Shown here: positions 1 to 7,802 of the stretch, one piece after another
Numbering within the stretch: the stretch's first letter is position 1
Layout: each line of letters starts with the position of its first letter
From: Bacteroides zoogleoformans
GTDB taxonomy: Bacteria; Bacteroidota; Bacteroidia; Bacteroidales; Bacteroidaceae
Direction of reading: 5' to 3'
Length of the DNA stretch: 64,000 bases
Assembly (NCBI RefSeq): GCF_002998435.1
Contig: NZ_CP027231.1
Span: 62,001-126,000, forward strand
The notes under the pieces: model-generated
The model's input: only the letters and a program-made list of their open reading frames with translations
Database searches by the model: none
Told to the model about the DNA's origin: nothing
Translations under genes and position numbers: made by a program

Positions 1-107
1 TGGGATTGCAGAATATCCGAGCGCGCATCGCCCGTTACCAAGGTCGGATGGAAATTATCTCCCATATGGGAGAAGGAACGGAAATAAATGTAACAATACC
101 GCTATGA
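1..107 (+). CDS. C-terminal end of a sensor histidine kinase (5' truncated by the window)
   Basis: The reading frame starting at base 3 gives 34 residues ending in TGA at 105-107. It contains a GLQNIRAR stretch, then GEGTEINVTIP, which is how the ATP-binding (HATPase_c) domain of NarX/DegS-type kinases ends. The stop overlaps the ATG of the response regulator by four bases (ATGA), so the two are translationally coupled and very likely form a two-component pair. Only the tail is visible, so sensor domains and signal are unknown. Confidence 0.75.
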   Translation, partial: GLQNIRARIARYQGRMEIISHMGEGTEINVTIPL

Positions 108-724
108 ACTATAAAATAGATGTCAATATCGCTGACGATCATACGATGCTTACCGAAGGATTAGTAGAAGCCATCAATTCCTATGATAAAGTGCATGTCA
201 GTCGCACCTTTGCCACCTTGGAGCAGTGTAGGCGGACACTCTCCGTCCGCATGCCTGACGTATTATTACTCGATATATCCATGCCCGACGGTAGCGGAAT
301 CGATTTCTGTCGTGAGGTTGTTGCGGCATATTCTTCTGTGAAGGTCATAGCTATCAGCAGCCACGATGAATACTCTATTATTCAGAAAATGATGAGTAGC
401 GGGGCTCATGGCTACGTGTTGAAAAATATCTCCGTACCAGAGCTTGTTGCTGCTGTTATCAGTGTTTATCACGGAGAGCCGTATGTCTGCGAGGAGGTGA
501 AGGGCATCATGGCTAAAGGTGCTTCAGAGGAAATCTACCTTACTGAGGTGGAAAGGAAGATACTCCGGCTTCTCTGCGAGGGATTGACGAATGCCGAAAT
601 AGCAGACAGAATTTACTTGAGTCATGAAACTGTCAATTGGTATCGCAAACGGCTGCTCTCGAAATTCAATGTCAAGAACACAGCAGCCTTAGTTGCTGTC
701 GCACTGAAGCAGTTGCTGATTTGA
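104..724 (+). CDS. NarL/LuxR-family response regulator
   Basis: A 206-residue DNA-binding response regulator. The receiver domain spans about residues 5-120, with the acidic pair D11/D12, the likely phospho-acceptor D57 in the LLLDISMPDGSG stretch and the conserved lysine K107 in GYVLKN. A LuxR-type helix-turn-helix follows at about 143-206 (LTEVERKILRLLCEGLTNAEIA, then LSHETVNWYRKRLLSKF). Phosphorylation by the upstream kinase, whose gene overlaps by ATGA, should control DNA binding. The target genes cannot be read from this window; the next genes downstream are on the other strand. Confidence 0.92.
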   Translation: MNYKIDVNIADDHTMLTEGLVEAINSYDKVHVSRTFATLEQCRRTLSVRMPDVLLLDISMPDGSGIDFCREVVAAYSSVKVIAISSHDEYSIIQKMMSSGAHGYVLKNISVPELVAAVISVYHGEPYVCEEVKGIMAKGASEEIYLTEVERKILRLLCEGLTNAEIADRIYLSHETVNWYRKRLLSKFNVKNTAALVAVALKQLLI

Positions 725-859
725 ATAAAGACTCATTGTTGCTGCCGAAATTCAGGGGGGGACTCTATCTTTTTTATCCTTGCAACTTTTCTTTTGATTT
801 TATTTTACACATTCCGGAGAAAGAACTCTTGTTGCCCGGTGCTTTTTTATTCATTTCCT

Positions 860-932
860 GACTGAACGGGATTCAGTCGGCGACTGAAACCGTTTCAGTC
901 AGGGAGTGAAACCATTTCAGTCGCCGACTGAT
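860..932. repeat. Phased palindromic array, 22-bp period (GACTGAA..TTCAGTC)
   Basis: GACTGAA (or a one-base variant) begins at 860, 882, 904 and 926, and TTCAGTC begins at 872, 894 and 916. Each unit is a palindrome of GACTGAA, five bases, TTCAGTC, repeated exactly every 22 bases. The outer parts also pair: 873-887 is the exact reverse complement of 917-931. The array lies in the convergent interval between the response regulator and the rhuM-like gene (725-1138). I see nothing else in that interval except AT-rich sequence near 980-1130. Confidence 0.85.
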
Positions 933-1138
933 TGTCCCCCTCTCAGAATACCTTCTCGACAGGGGTGGTGACTTAGGGCATAAGATGGTGCATGGTAATA
1001 AATAATTAGTTATAGGAACTTATCAATCTAACCGATGAGATTAAAATTGTTCAAAACTTGGCAGTAGAACTAACTATTGATTGCTGAAAAATAAAAGTGT
1101 TTTGAGGCATCAAATTATTATTTTAATGCTTTATGACA

Positions 1139-2134
1139 TTAAGATTCTCCTTTTAGTCGCTTTATTTCTTCATCGAAATCTGAAATATACTCTGCATCTT
1201 GTTTTTGGCGAAAGACCTCATACTCTTGCTCTGCTTTCAATTTTGCCTCCAATGCGGAAATGCTTCCTGGACTTTCAAGCAGAGGGCGCCCGGCTACTGT
1301 CAGAAATCCATCAAGTAAAATACTCCAATCGCGCATAGTCATAGGAATCTCCTGCTCGGCGCGATCTTCTGCCAAGTCAAGATAAGCAGATACAAGGCGG
1401 TTGATAGCCGTCATGTGCTTTTGGTCGAGATAATTCTTGACTATTGTAACATCAGACTTCATCACTTTCCCGTCTGGCGCGTGTCTCCATGTGGTCAGTC
1501 CCATATGGGGCTGATTCGCATCAGCCTTATCATAGATAATCTCTGCTGCCGTCTGTCCAGAAATAGCCCAATGCAACTTGTTTTGCACTGATGCAAAGAA
1601 AAGCTTTGTCTCCGGCGCTTGCTTATCGTAGTCAATCGACAGAGCATAAATATCCGTAATCTTTTGATAGAAGCGTCGTTCGCTGGCACGTATCTCACGA
1701 ATATCTTCAAGTAAATCCTTAAAATAGTCATGCCCGAACCGTTCACCTTGCTTCAAACGGTTTTTATCAAGCACATAGCCTTTGGTAATGAACGAATTGA
1801 GTACTTGTGTTGCCCACTTCCGAAAACGTGTGGCTTGTTCCGAATTGACACGATACCCCACAGCGATAATTGCGTCCAAGGGGTAGAATGTTACCTCACG
1901 TGCCACTTGGCGAGTGCCCTCGTTCTGAACTATTCGGAATTTCCGAATAGTTCCTTCTTCCGATAGCTCTTCTGTGCTAAATATACTTTTCAAGTGTTCG
2001 TTAATGGTGCTAACATTCACATTGAATAGTTCAGTCATGCGTTTCTGTGTAAGCCAAAAAGTGCCGTCCTCATAACGCACTTGGATGCTTACATCGCCAT
2101 TGTCGTTAGTATATAGTATTATGTTGCTCTCCAT
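1139..2134 (-). CDS. RhuM-family protein
   Basis: A 331-residue protein of the RhuM family (Pfam Virulence_RhuM). The family pattern is visible: an N-terminal FWLTQKRMTELFNVNVSTINEHLKSI helix-turn-helix-like stretch, then YPLDAIIAVGYRVNSEQATRFRKWAT (residues about 85-110), a coiled-coil middle, and a C-terminal Fic/DinD-like region. RhuM was named from a Salmonella pathogenicity island, but its molecular role is not established. It is common in accessory DNA and is not evidence of virulence. The neighbours (a broken HD gene and an IS) support an accessory patch. Confidence 0.88.
   Translation of the reverse strand: MESNIILYTNDNGDVSIQVRYEDGTFWLTQKRMTELFNVNVSTINEHLKSIFSTEELSEEGTIRKFRIVQNEGTRQVAREVTFYPLDAIIAVGYRVNSEQATRFRKWATQVLNSFITKGYVLDKNRLKQGERFGHDYFKDLLEDIREIRASERRFYQKITDIYALSIDYDKQAPETKLFFASVQNKLHWAISGQTAAEIIYDKADANQPHMGLTTWRHAPDGKVMKSDVTIVKNYLDQKHMTAINRLVSAYLDLAEDRAEQEIPMTMRDWSILLDGFLTVAGRPLLESPGSISALEAKLKAEQEYEVFRQKQDAEYISDFDEEIKRLKGES
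1927..1953. repeat. 27-base palindrome inside the rhuM-like gene
   Basis: GAACTATTCGGAA, one central base, then TTCCGAATAGTTC: 13-bp arms with perfect dyad symmetry within coding sequence (around residues 61-69 of the RhuM-like protein). It could be a protein-binding site or an mRNA hairpin. It could also be a chance result of the encoded residues. Confidence 0.6.
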
Positions 2135-2168
2135 AGTTGAAGTTCTTTTATGTTTTTAGTCCGATGCT

Positions 2169-2564
2169 TTATTTCGATGGATTGCTCAAGTACTCATACT
2201 CCTTTTTGTATCGCTCCACTCGTGCAAAATCTTTCTTTGTGGGATTAGGTAAACGAGACAAATCCATATTGTGAGTAAGGTCATGCAACTTTACTGCCGT
2301 TGTAAGAGCATTAGCCCCTATAAGATGAATATACGTTTCTCTATCAGGAACTATATGGTGATTGAGCAATCGAAGAACTGTTGCAAGATCTTCTCTCTCC
2401 ACGTCGGGTAATGGGGGTTCCAATTCGGTGTCCAATAAATCCAATACTTCGTCCACAGTATATGGGCAGTCCTCACTCGCATCATGGAGATACCCAACCA
2501 CTTGTTCCTGCCAAGTTCTTCCCATTGCAGCGACAGCAGATAGATGCCCGCTGAAATAATCCAT
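2169..2564 (-). CDS. HD-domain (SpoT-like) phosphohydrolase, 5' end frameshifted
   Basis: The open frame gives 131 residues with the HD-superfamily pattern of SpoT/Rel-type hydrolases: FSGHLSAVA (first His), YLHDASED (His-Asp) and KLHDLTHNMD (compare KLADRLHNM of SpoT). The Met at 2564 falls in the middle of the first conserved block. Upstream, codons for THKGKVDKAG continue in frame to a stop with no start codon. A second frame starts at ATG 2641-2639 (MVKDITISAAHLAERLHTREK) and joins it if one base is added in the A4 tract (TTTT at 2580-2583 on the + strand). The intact gene was therefore probably 2169-2641. It is a pseudogene, a phase-variable gene or a sequencing error. Confidence 0.7.
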   Translation of the reverse strand: MDYFSGHLSAVAAMGRTWQEQVVGYLHDASEDCPYTVDEVLDLLDTELEPPLPDVEREDLATVLRLLNHHIVPDRETYIHLIGANALTTAVKLHDLTHNMDLSRLPNPTKKDFARVERYKKEYEYLSNPSK

Positions 2565-2772
2565 TCCGGCTTTATCTACTTTTCCCTTGTGTGTAGCCGT
2601 TCGGCTAAGTGTGCAGCACTAATTGTTATGTCTTTCACCATTGTTATTATAATTCATCACGTTATCAATCCATTTTGATTCTGTTGTTAATAACATTTCG
2701 TGTTAATTGCAGGTAAAGAAACTGGACTGCCCTTGATATAAATTTATCGTCATTTTGGGATTGATAGATTTA

Positions 2773-3717
2773 TACATATGAAGTGATTTAAACTAATTGA
2801 TCAAATGATAAACAGCGTACTAATAGCTAAAATTGTTATATTATGGGTGAGCAAACTCATTCATAACAATATCCCTATGTACGCTGTGTTGGACAAAGAT
2901 ACAATAAAAAGTGAAATATTACCTCATTTATGTGTGGCCAAACGTGGTTTCGTAACTCAAAGTAGTCTTGTTGAAATCGTAAATGCCATTCTTTATAAAC
3001 TGAAAACAGGGTGTCAGTGGAAATATTTACCTGTAGATTCCCTGTTCAGTGACAAGGTTCTGACCTATGGTGCGGTATTCCATCATTATAACAAATGGAG
3101 TAAAAAAGGTGAATGGAAGTCTCTTTGGCTTCATCTTTTGAATAAGCACCGTACAAAGTTTGATATGTCAAGTGTAGACCTTGACGGAAGTCATACGGTA
3201 GCTATGCGTGGTGGAGAGGAGGTTGGTTATCAGGGTAGAAAAAAGCGCAAGACAACCAACGCTCTTTATATTACAGACCGGCAAGGCATACCGATTATCA
3301 TGTCTTCGCCTAAAAGCGGCGAACATCATGATACTCATGACATAAAAAACGTAATCCGCTCCATGATGCATGACCTTGGGATTGCAAAAGTCAGAACAGA
3401 TGGTCTTTTCTTGAATGCGGATGCCGGATTTGACTGTAAAGCTCTTCGAAGTGTACTTGGCTGTCATGGAGTAGTCGCCAATATCTGCATCAATAAAAGA
3501 AACGGGACTCCCAATAATACCGTTGTGGACGAACTGTTGTATGCTGAACGTTATGCCATTGAGAGGACCAATGCATGGATGGACAGTTACAGGACTATTT
3601 TAAATCGATTTGAAACAACGGTTAGGAATTGGGAATCATGGAACTATATTGCATTTATGGTAATTCTGCTAAGGAAATATTTGAGAAAAAGAAAAGTTTA
3701 AATCACTTCTATATGTA
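2773..3717 (+). mobile_element. Complete IS5-family insertion sequence
   Basis: About 945 bp bounded by imperfect terminal inverted repeats. CATATGAAGTGATTTAAACT at 2775-2794 matches the reverse complement of 3695-3715 with one extra base. It carries one transposase gene. A perfect stem ATTGTTAT (2832-2839) / ATAACAAT (2863-2870) with further pairing inside lies just before the likely transposase start. It may fold in read-through mRNA and limit expression driven from outside. I could not fix the outermost bases or a target duplication. Confidence 0.75.
2877..3701 (+). CDS. IS5-family transposase
   Basis: A DDE transposase of about 274 residues from the ATG at 2877 (MYAVLDKDTIKSEILPHL). An in-frame ATG at 2805 would add 24 residues unlike the family start. 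Catalytic blocks are visible: SSVDLDGSHT (first Asp), LNADAGFD (second Asp) and YAIERTNAWMDSYR (Glu, with the Y..R..K-type signature region). A DUF4096-like N-terminal domain (KTGCQWKYLP, then GAVFHHYNKWSKKG) is typical. The frame is intact, so the element may be active. Confidence 0.9.
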   Translation: MYAVLDKDTIKSEILPHLCVAKRGFVTQSSLVEIVNAILYKLKTGCQWKYLPVDSLFSDKVLTYGAVFHHYNKWSKKGEWKSLWLHLLNKHRTKFDMSSVDLDGSHTVAMRGGEEVGYQGRKKRKTTNALYITDRQGIPIIMSSPKSGEHHDTHDIKNVIRSMMHDLGIAKVRTDGLFLNADAGFDCKALRSVLGCHGVVANICINKRNGTPNNTVVDELLYAERYAIERTNAWMDSYRTILNRFETTVRNWESWNYIAFMVILLRKYLRKRKV

Positions 3718-3951
3718 CTGTTTCATTCTAATATTTATCACTGCTATTTTATGTGCAAAGGTATTCAATCCTTACCAAAACAAGGAAAGAATGAAAGGGA
3801 TTTTTTTGTTGGAGATGATTTTGTCAACTCAAGTGTTCATTGAGGCGTTGCAGAATAAAGAATGGGAAAAAACTTACTCTTGAAAGAAAGAGCCCACGCC
3901 GTTTTTTCTCATCTATTGCTTCCACACTGCCTTTGAAGCAATTTTCCGTTG

Positions 3952-4120
3952 TTGTAGAGATGCACTCAAGTCCCCCTTTTCATTATCAGTGATTTACGTT
4001 TTGTTTTGTAGATATTGCCATCATTATTCTCTCTTTCTGTCATTCTGGTTATTTTCTCATTGTAGAGAGTACGTTTTTTTAAATGTTGTTTATCAGAATT
4101 TTATATTCCTTTGTTGTAGA
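3952..4120. repeat. TTGTAGA motif at exact 54-bp steps (four copies)
   Basis: TTGTAGA starts at 3952, 4006, 4060 and 4114, exactly 54 bases apart, each preceded by a T-rich stretch. The sequences between show only weak similarity (for example TATCAG with TTTA at matching places in two units). This occupies most of the gene-free stretch 3718-4286, between the IS5 element and the HU-like gene. It may be an old tandem duplication. It is not a clear CRISPR array: the 36-base repeat and stable spacers are missing. Confidence 0.6.
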
Positions 4121-4130
4121 TGCCGTTTTC

Positions 4131-4161
4131 TTGCATTTTCTTTTGTCTGCCCCTAACTTTG
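4131..4161 (+). promoter_or_regulatory. Promoter of the HU-like gene
   Basis: TTGC at 4131-4134, 19 bases, then TAACTTTG at 4154-4161, fitting the Bacteroides -33/-7 consensus. Transcription should begin near 4168. That leaves a leader of about 120 bases before the ATG at 4287. Confidence 0.65.
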
Positions 4162-4170
4162 CAACATCGA

Positions 4171-4235
4171 ATCCGAGGAAAGCAGACGGACGGAACCGTT
4201 GAGGCCTCGCGGTGAAAAAAATCTGTTCCTCGGAT
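4171..4235 (+). promoter_or_regulatory. Structured 5' leader of the HU-like gene
   Basis: ATCCGAGGAA (4171-4180) pairs perfectly with TTCCTCGGAT (4226-4235). CAGA (4183-4186) with TCTG (4222-4225) extends the stem past a two-base bulge, and ACCG/CGGT (4195-4213) adds an inner hairpin. It begins within a few bases of the predicted transcript start, so the mRNA 5' end would be folded. It could protect the message or respond to a regulator; no known riboswitch was recognised. Confidence 0.5.
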
Positions 4236-4286
4236 GAGATAAGAGAAACCAATACATTATTATTAATAAACTAAAACTTTAAAATT

Positions 4287-4805
4287 ATGGCTTTTTACAA
4301 GAAATTTCACTCGAAACTGACCGGTTTATGGTATCCGAAAGCGGTTACGACCGGTGCCCCCGTCTCTACTGACAAGATTGCGGACAAACTTTCCTTACTT
4401 TCTACCGTTACGCGCGGTGATACGTATGCCGTGATAAAGAATCTGGGAAACGTGATGGCCGACTATATGGCCCAAGGACGCACCGTGAAACTGGAAGGGG
4501 TGGGAACTTTCTATAACACGGTGGCTGCGAATAAGAAAGGAGTGGCCAAACCGGAGAATGTGAACGCGTCGCAGATTGTGGGAGTTCGCGTGCGTTTCAT
4601 CCCCGAAGTAAGGCGCAATAGCAACAAGCAGGTTGTCACCCGCTCCATGGTAGATACTGTTATCGGTTGGACGGATATAGAGAAGCTGACTTCCCAAAAA
4701 GAAACTTCCGGTTCGTCCGAATCTTCCGGTTCTACCGGTCCCAATCTCCCTGTAAACCTTGTTCCCGGCGGCGAAGGAGACCAAAACAGCAATCCTTTGG
4801 GGTAA
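4287..4805 (+). CDS. HU-related DNA-binding protein
   Basis: A 172-residue member of the Bacteroidales HU-related histone-like family (DNABII fold). Residues about 1-120 carry the HU-like fold: paired helices, then RTVKLEGVGTFYNTVAANKKG in place of the usual HU beta-arm region. The tail is a Gly/Ser/Pro-rich linker ending in NPLG. The same ending (GENPLG) occurs in the paralogue at 24686-25195. The gene stands alone with its own promoter and structured leader. DNA bending or nucleoid organisation is inferred from the family. Confidence 0.85.
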   Translation: MAFYKKFHSKLTGLWYPKAVTTGAPVSTDKIADKLSLLSTVTRGDTYAVIKNLGNVMADYMAQGRTVKLEGVGTFYNTVAANKKGVAKPENVNASQIVGVRVRFIPEVRRNSNKQVVTRSMVDTVIGWTDIEKLTSQKETSGSSESSGSTGPNLPVNLVPGGEGDQNSNPLG

Positions 4806-4830
4806 TTGCGGAGTAGCTGAAACGCACTGT

Positions 4831-4872
4831 TGCTCCGGCGGCTATCCAGACCGACGAAGAGTTGCCGGAGCA
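4831..4872 (+). terminator. Stem-loop after the HU-like gene
   Basis: TGCTCCGGC (4831-4839) and GCCGGAGCA (4864-4872) form a perfect 9-bp stem 26 bases after the stop codon. The run ATTTTTC follows at 4881, a little late for a classical intrinsic terminator. Termination is plausible but not certain. Confidence 0.45.
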
Positions 4873-4885
4873 CCCTTATGATTTT

Positions 4886-4959
4886 TCAGGCGCGGCTTAT
4901 GCGAATTTCACGGATTTCGTCAATGAACAGCCGTGCCGATGCGTGAAGTCCGCGCCTGA
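4886..4959. repeat. Long inverted repeat in the 4806-5188 interval
   Basis: TCAGGCGCGG (4886-4895) pairs with CCGCGCCTGA (4950-4959), a perfect 10-bp stem, with TTCACG/CGTGAA (4907-4912, 4942-4947) nested inside. It follows the previous stem directly. Apart from these two stems and the porin promoter near 5132-5160, this gene-free interval shows nothing else. Confidence 0.5.
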
Positions 4960-5131
4960 TATGGTTCATAATGCAAGAGCCTTTTTCATTGCGGTGCATC
5001 CTTTCGGGAGTGTTTGGAGATGGAGGATAATCGGGTGGGATGAAGTACGACAGATGACTTTTTGTTTCATTGGAAATTGTTTGTTTTTCAATCAAATAAG
5101 AGATGTTGTCTACTTTTCTGCACAAAAACGC

Positions 5132-5160
5132 TTGTGGTGTGCGATATTGTTGTACCTTTG
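5132..5160 (+). promoter_or_regulatory. Promoter of the FadL-like porin gene
   Basis: TTG at 5132-5134, 18 bases, then TACCTTTG at 5153-5160. This fits the Bacteroides consensus and lies 28 bases before the ATG at 5189. Confidence 0.65.
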
Positions 5161-5188
5161 CGGCCGAAAACAATTAAAAAAGATTTAG

Positions 5189-6535
5189 ATGAGAAAATTT
5201 TTATTGATCGGCATTGCGATGCTGATGGTTTCAATTCCAACTTTTGCGGGTGGCTTTCTGACCAACACCAACCAACATCCGGCTTTTCTTCGCATGTTAT
5301 CTCGCGGTGCCACTACCGAAATAGACGGTGCTTACTACAACCCGGCCGGTCTGGCTCTCTTGCCGAAAGACGGTTTGCATGTGGCTTTGAGTATACAGAG
5401 TGCTTTTCAAACGAGAAATATCGATGCGGCTTTCCATACCTACAATGGTTTTAACGGAGCGAACCCCATTGTTTCAGAAAAGCCTTTCAGTAAATATTAT
5501 GAAGGAAAGGCTGCTGCACCGGTTATCCCCAGCCTGTTTGCAGCCTATAAAAAAGGTGACTGGACTATTTCCGGATTCTTTGCCATCACCGGTGGCGGTG
5601 GTAAGGCTTCCTTTGACGACGGTCTGCCCATGTTCGAGTCGATGGTCATGGCCGAAATCTTCCAATCTGCTCTGAAAAAAGGGCAAGTAGTGACTCCCGA
5701 TATGTACACCATCAATGGAGGCATGGATGGCAAGCAATATATCTACTCCTTGCAGTTGGGCTTGACTTACAAGGTGAACGAATGGCTGTCTGCATTTGCC
5801 GGCGGACGTATGAATTATTTCTTCGGCGGATATAAGGGGTTTGTAGATGCCAACTTGAAGAAAGAGTATGGTGGTTCCGGCCTGATGAGCCTGGCTTTGG
5901 ATTGTGACCAGACCGGCTGGGGATTGACGCCGGTCATCGGTGCGAATGCCCGTTTGGGCAGGTTGAACATTGGTGCAAAATATGAGTTCTTGACTAACCT
6001 TAATATTGAAAACAATACAAAAGAACTGAAAGCGCCCGAAGGTACGCTGGATGCCTACAAGCACGGTGTGAACACTCCGAATGACATCCCTTCCATGCTC
6101 TCCGTTGCTATGGCTTATGAGTTTCTTCCGGTGCTGCGTGCCTCTGTCGGGTATCACTTCTATAACGACAAGAAGGCAGGTATGGCGGGAGATAAGCAGA
6201 AGTTCCTGACAAAGGGTACGAACGAGTATCTGGCCGGTATCGAATGGGATGTAACCAAGAGGTTGACTTTGAGCTGCGGCGGTCAGATAACGGACTATGG
6301 ATTGTCTGACAATTATCAGAGCGATACCAGTTTCTCTTGCGATTCGTATTCTTTGGGTTTCGGTGCGAAATTCAAATTGAACGAAAGAGCGAAAGTGAAT
6401 ATCGGTTATATGTGGACCAACTATGAGGATTATAAAAAAACTTTTGCGAATTATAATAGAACCGGGCTGAAAGGAACGAACGTATATAGTCGCACCAGTA
6501 AAGTCTTCGGTCTCAGTCTGGACTATAGCTTCTAA
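5189..6535 (+). CDS. OmpP1/FadL-family outer membrane transporter
   Basis: A 448-residue outer-membrane beta-barrel with a cleavable signal peptide (MRKFLLIGIAMLMVSIPTFAGG). The mature start GGFLTNTNQHPAFLRMLSRGATTEIDGAYYNPAGLALL is the family hallmark: an N-terminal hatch region followed by the NPAGLA motif. The protein ends in an aromatic residue (VFGLSLDYSF), as barrel proteins do. The family imports hydrophobic compounds such as long-chain fatty acids; the substrate here cannot be inferred. The gene appears monocistronic. Confidence 0.88.
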   Translation: MRKFLLIGIAMLMVSIPTFAGGFLTNTNQHPAFLRMLSRGATTEIDGAYYNPAGLALLPKDGLHVALSIQSAFQTRNIDAAFHTYNGFNGANPIVSEKPFSKYYEGKAAAPVIPSLFAAYKKGDWTISGFFAITGGGGKASFDDGLPMFESMVMAEIFQSALKKGQVVTPDMYTINGGMDGKQYIYSLQLGLTYKVNEWLSAFAGGRMNYFFGGYKGFVDANLKKEYGGSGLMSLALDCDQTGWGLTPVIGANARLGRLNIGAKYEFLTNLNIENNTKELKAPEGTLDAYKHGVNTPNDIPSMLSVAMAYEFLPVLRASVGYHFYNDKKAGMAGDKQKFLTKGTNEYLAGIEWDVTKRLTLSCGGQITDYGLSDNYQSDTSFSCDSYSLGFGAKFKLNERAKVNIGYMWTNYEDYKKTFANYNRTGLKGTNVYSRTSKVFGLSLDYSF

Positions 6536-6699
6536 AAGCGAACCCTAAGTAATCAGAATGAAGTTTGATTACTGTCATAAAAGCTTTAAAAACTATCTGA
6601 AAAATGAAGAAAAGATAAAATTTGGCTTTTTTTCTTCAATTTGTATAGATAAAGGAACCGTTTTCCCCATGCGTTCGCTAAAATCATTTCGGGAGAACA

Positions 6700-6729
6700 T
6701 TGGCATATCAAGTTTTCTTTTTACATTTG
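6700..6729 (+). promoter_or_regulatory. Promoter of uraA
   Basis: TTG at 6700-6702, 19 bases, then TACATTTG at 6722-6729, close to the Bacteroides consensus. The ATG follows at 6784. Confidence 0.6.
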
Positions 6730-7802
6730 CACGCTTAACCATCGTTTCATGTCAGAAACAATCATACCTCATAATATATAATAATGAGAACAGAAACACT
6801 TTCAACTACCAGAAAAGCCCTTGTCGGCGTGCAATTTCTTTTCGTAGCCTTTGGCGCAACAGTACTCGTTCCACTTCTTGTCGGCATTAATCCTTCGACG
6901 GCACTTTTCACCGCAGGATTGGGTACGTTCATCTTTCATTTCGTGACGAAAGGCAAAGTGCCCATCTTTCTGGGCAGCTCGTTTGCCTTTATAGCACCCA
7001 TCATCGCTGCTACTGAACAGTGGGGACTGCCGGGAACGCTGGCCGGACTGACCAGTGTTTCGTTAGTCTATTTCCTGATGAGCGCATTGGTGAAATGGCA
7101 AGGGAAAAAATTCCTCAACCGTGTGTTTCCGCCCGTTGTCATCGGTCCCGTCATCATCCTTATCGGCCTGTCTCTTTCGGGCAGTGCCGTGAACATGGCA
7201 AAGACCAATTGGGTGCTGGCATTCATTTCGTTGATTACGGCGATACTCGTACTGACTTACGCGCGTGGGCTGATTAAACTTGTGCCGGTGATTTGCGGCA
7301 TCATCACGGGATATATCGCAGCCATGCTCATGGGTGTGGTAGACTTGGCGCCGGTGGCGGCCGCTCCGTGGTTCACTAATCCGGTTTCTTTATCGACCAT
7401 CACTCATTTTCAGTGGGCGCCTTTTCTCTATATGATTCCCGTTGCCATTGCTCCGGTGATTGAACATATCGGTGACGTATATGTGGTGAGTGCTGTGGCC
7501 GGAAAAGATTTTGTGAAAGACCCCGGATTGCATCGTACCATGTTGGGAGATGGTTTGGCCTGTCTGGCATCCGCTTTTCTTGGCGGCCCTCCCGAAACCA
7601 CTTACTCGGAGGTGACGGGTGCCATGTCAATCACCAAGGTGACAAGCCCTGCCGTGATACGTGTCTCTGCCGCTACAGCCCTTGTCTTTTCGGTTATCGG
7701 TAAGTTGAGTGCGGTGTTGCAATCCATTCCTGAGGCTGTTTTGGGTGGCATCATGTTGTTGCTGTTTGGAACCATCGCAAGCGTAGGTGTGCAGAATCTT
7801 AT

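Noticed and set aside
3629..3883. 84-codon open frame overlapping the end of the IS5 transposase
   Set aside because: It begins inside the transposase gene in another frame, crosses the right end of the IS and has no recognisable domain.
3952..4120. Type V CRISPR array
   Set aside because: Only the last seven bases recur, the pairing half of the repeat is missing and there are no cas genes. Kept only as an unexplained periodic motif.
4862..5188. 108-codon open frame after the HU-like gene
   Set aside because: It runs through two inverted repeats and the porin promoter, and its composition (many Cys, Trp and Phe) does not look like a real protein.
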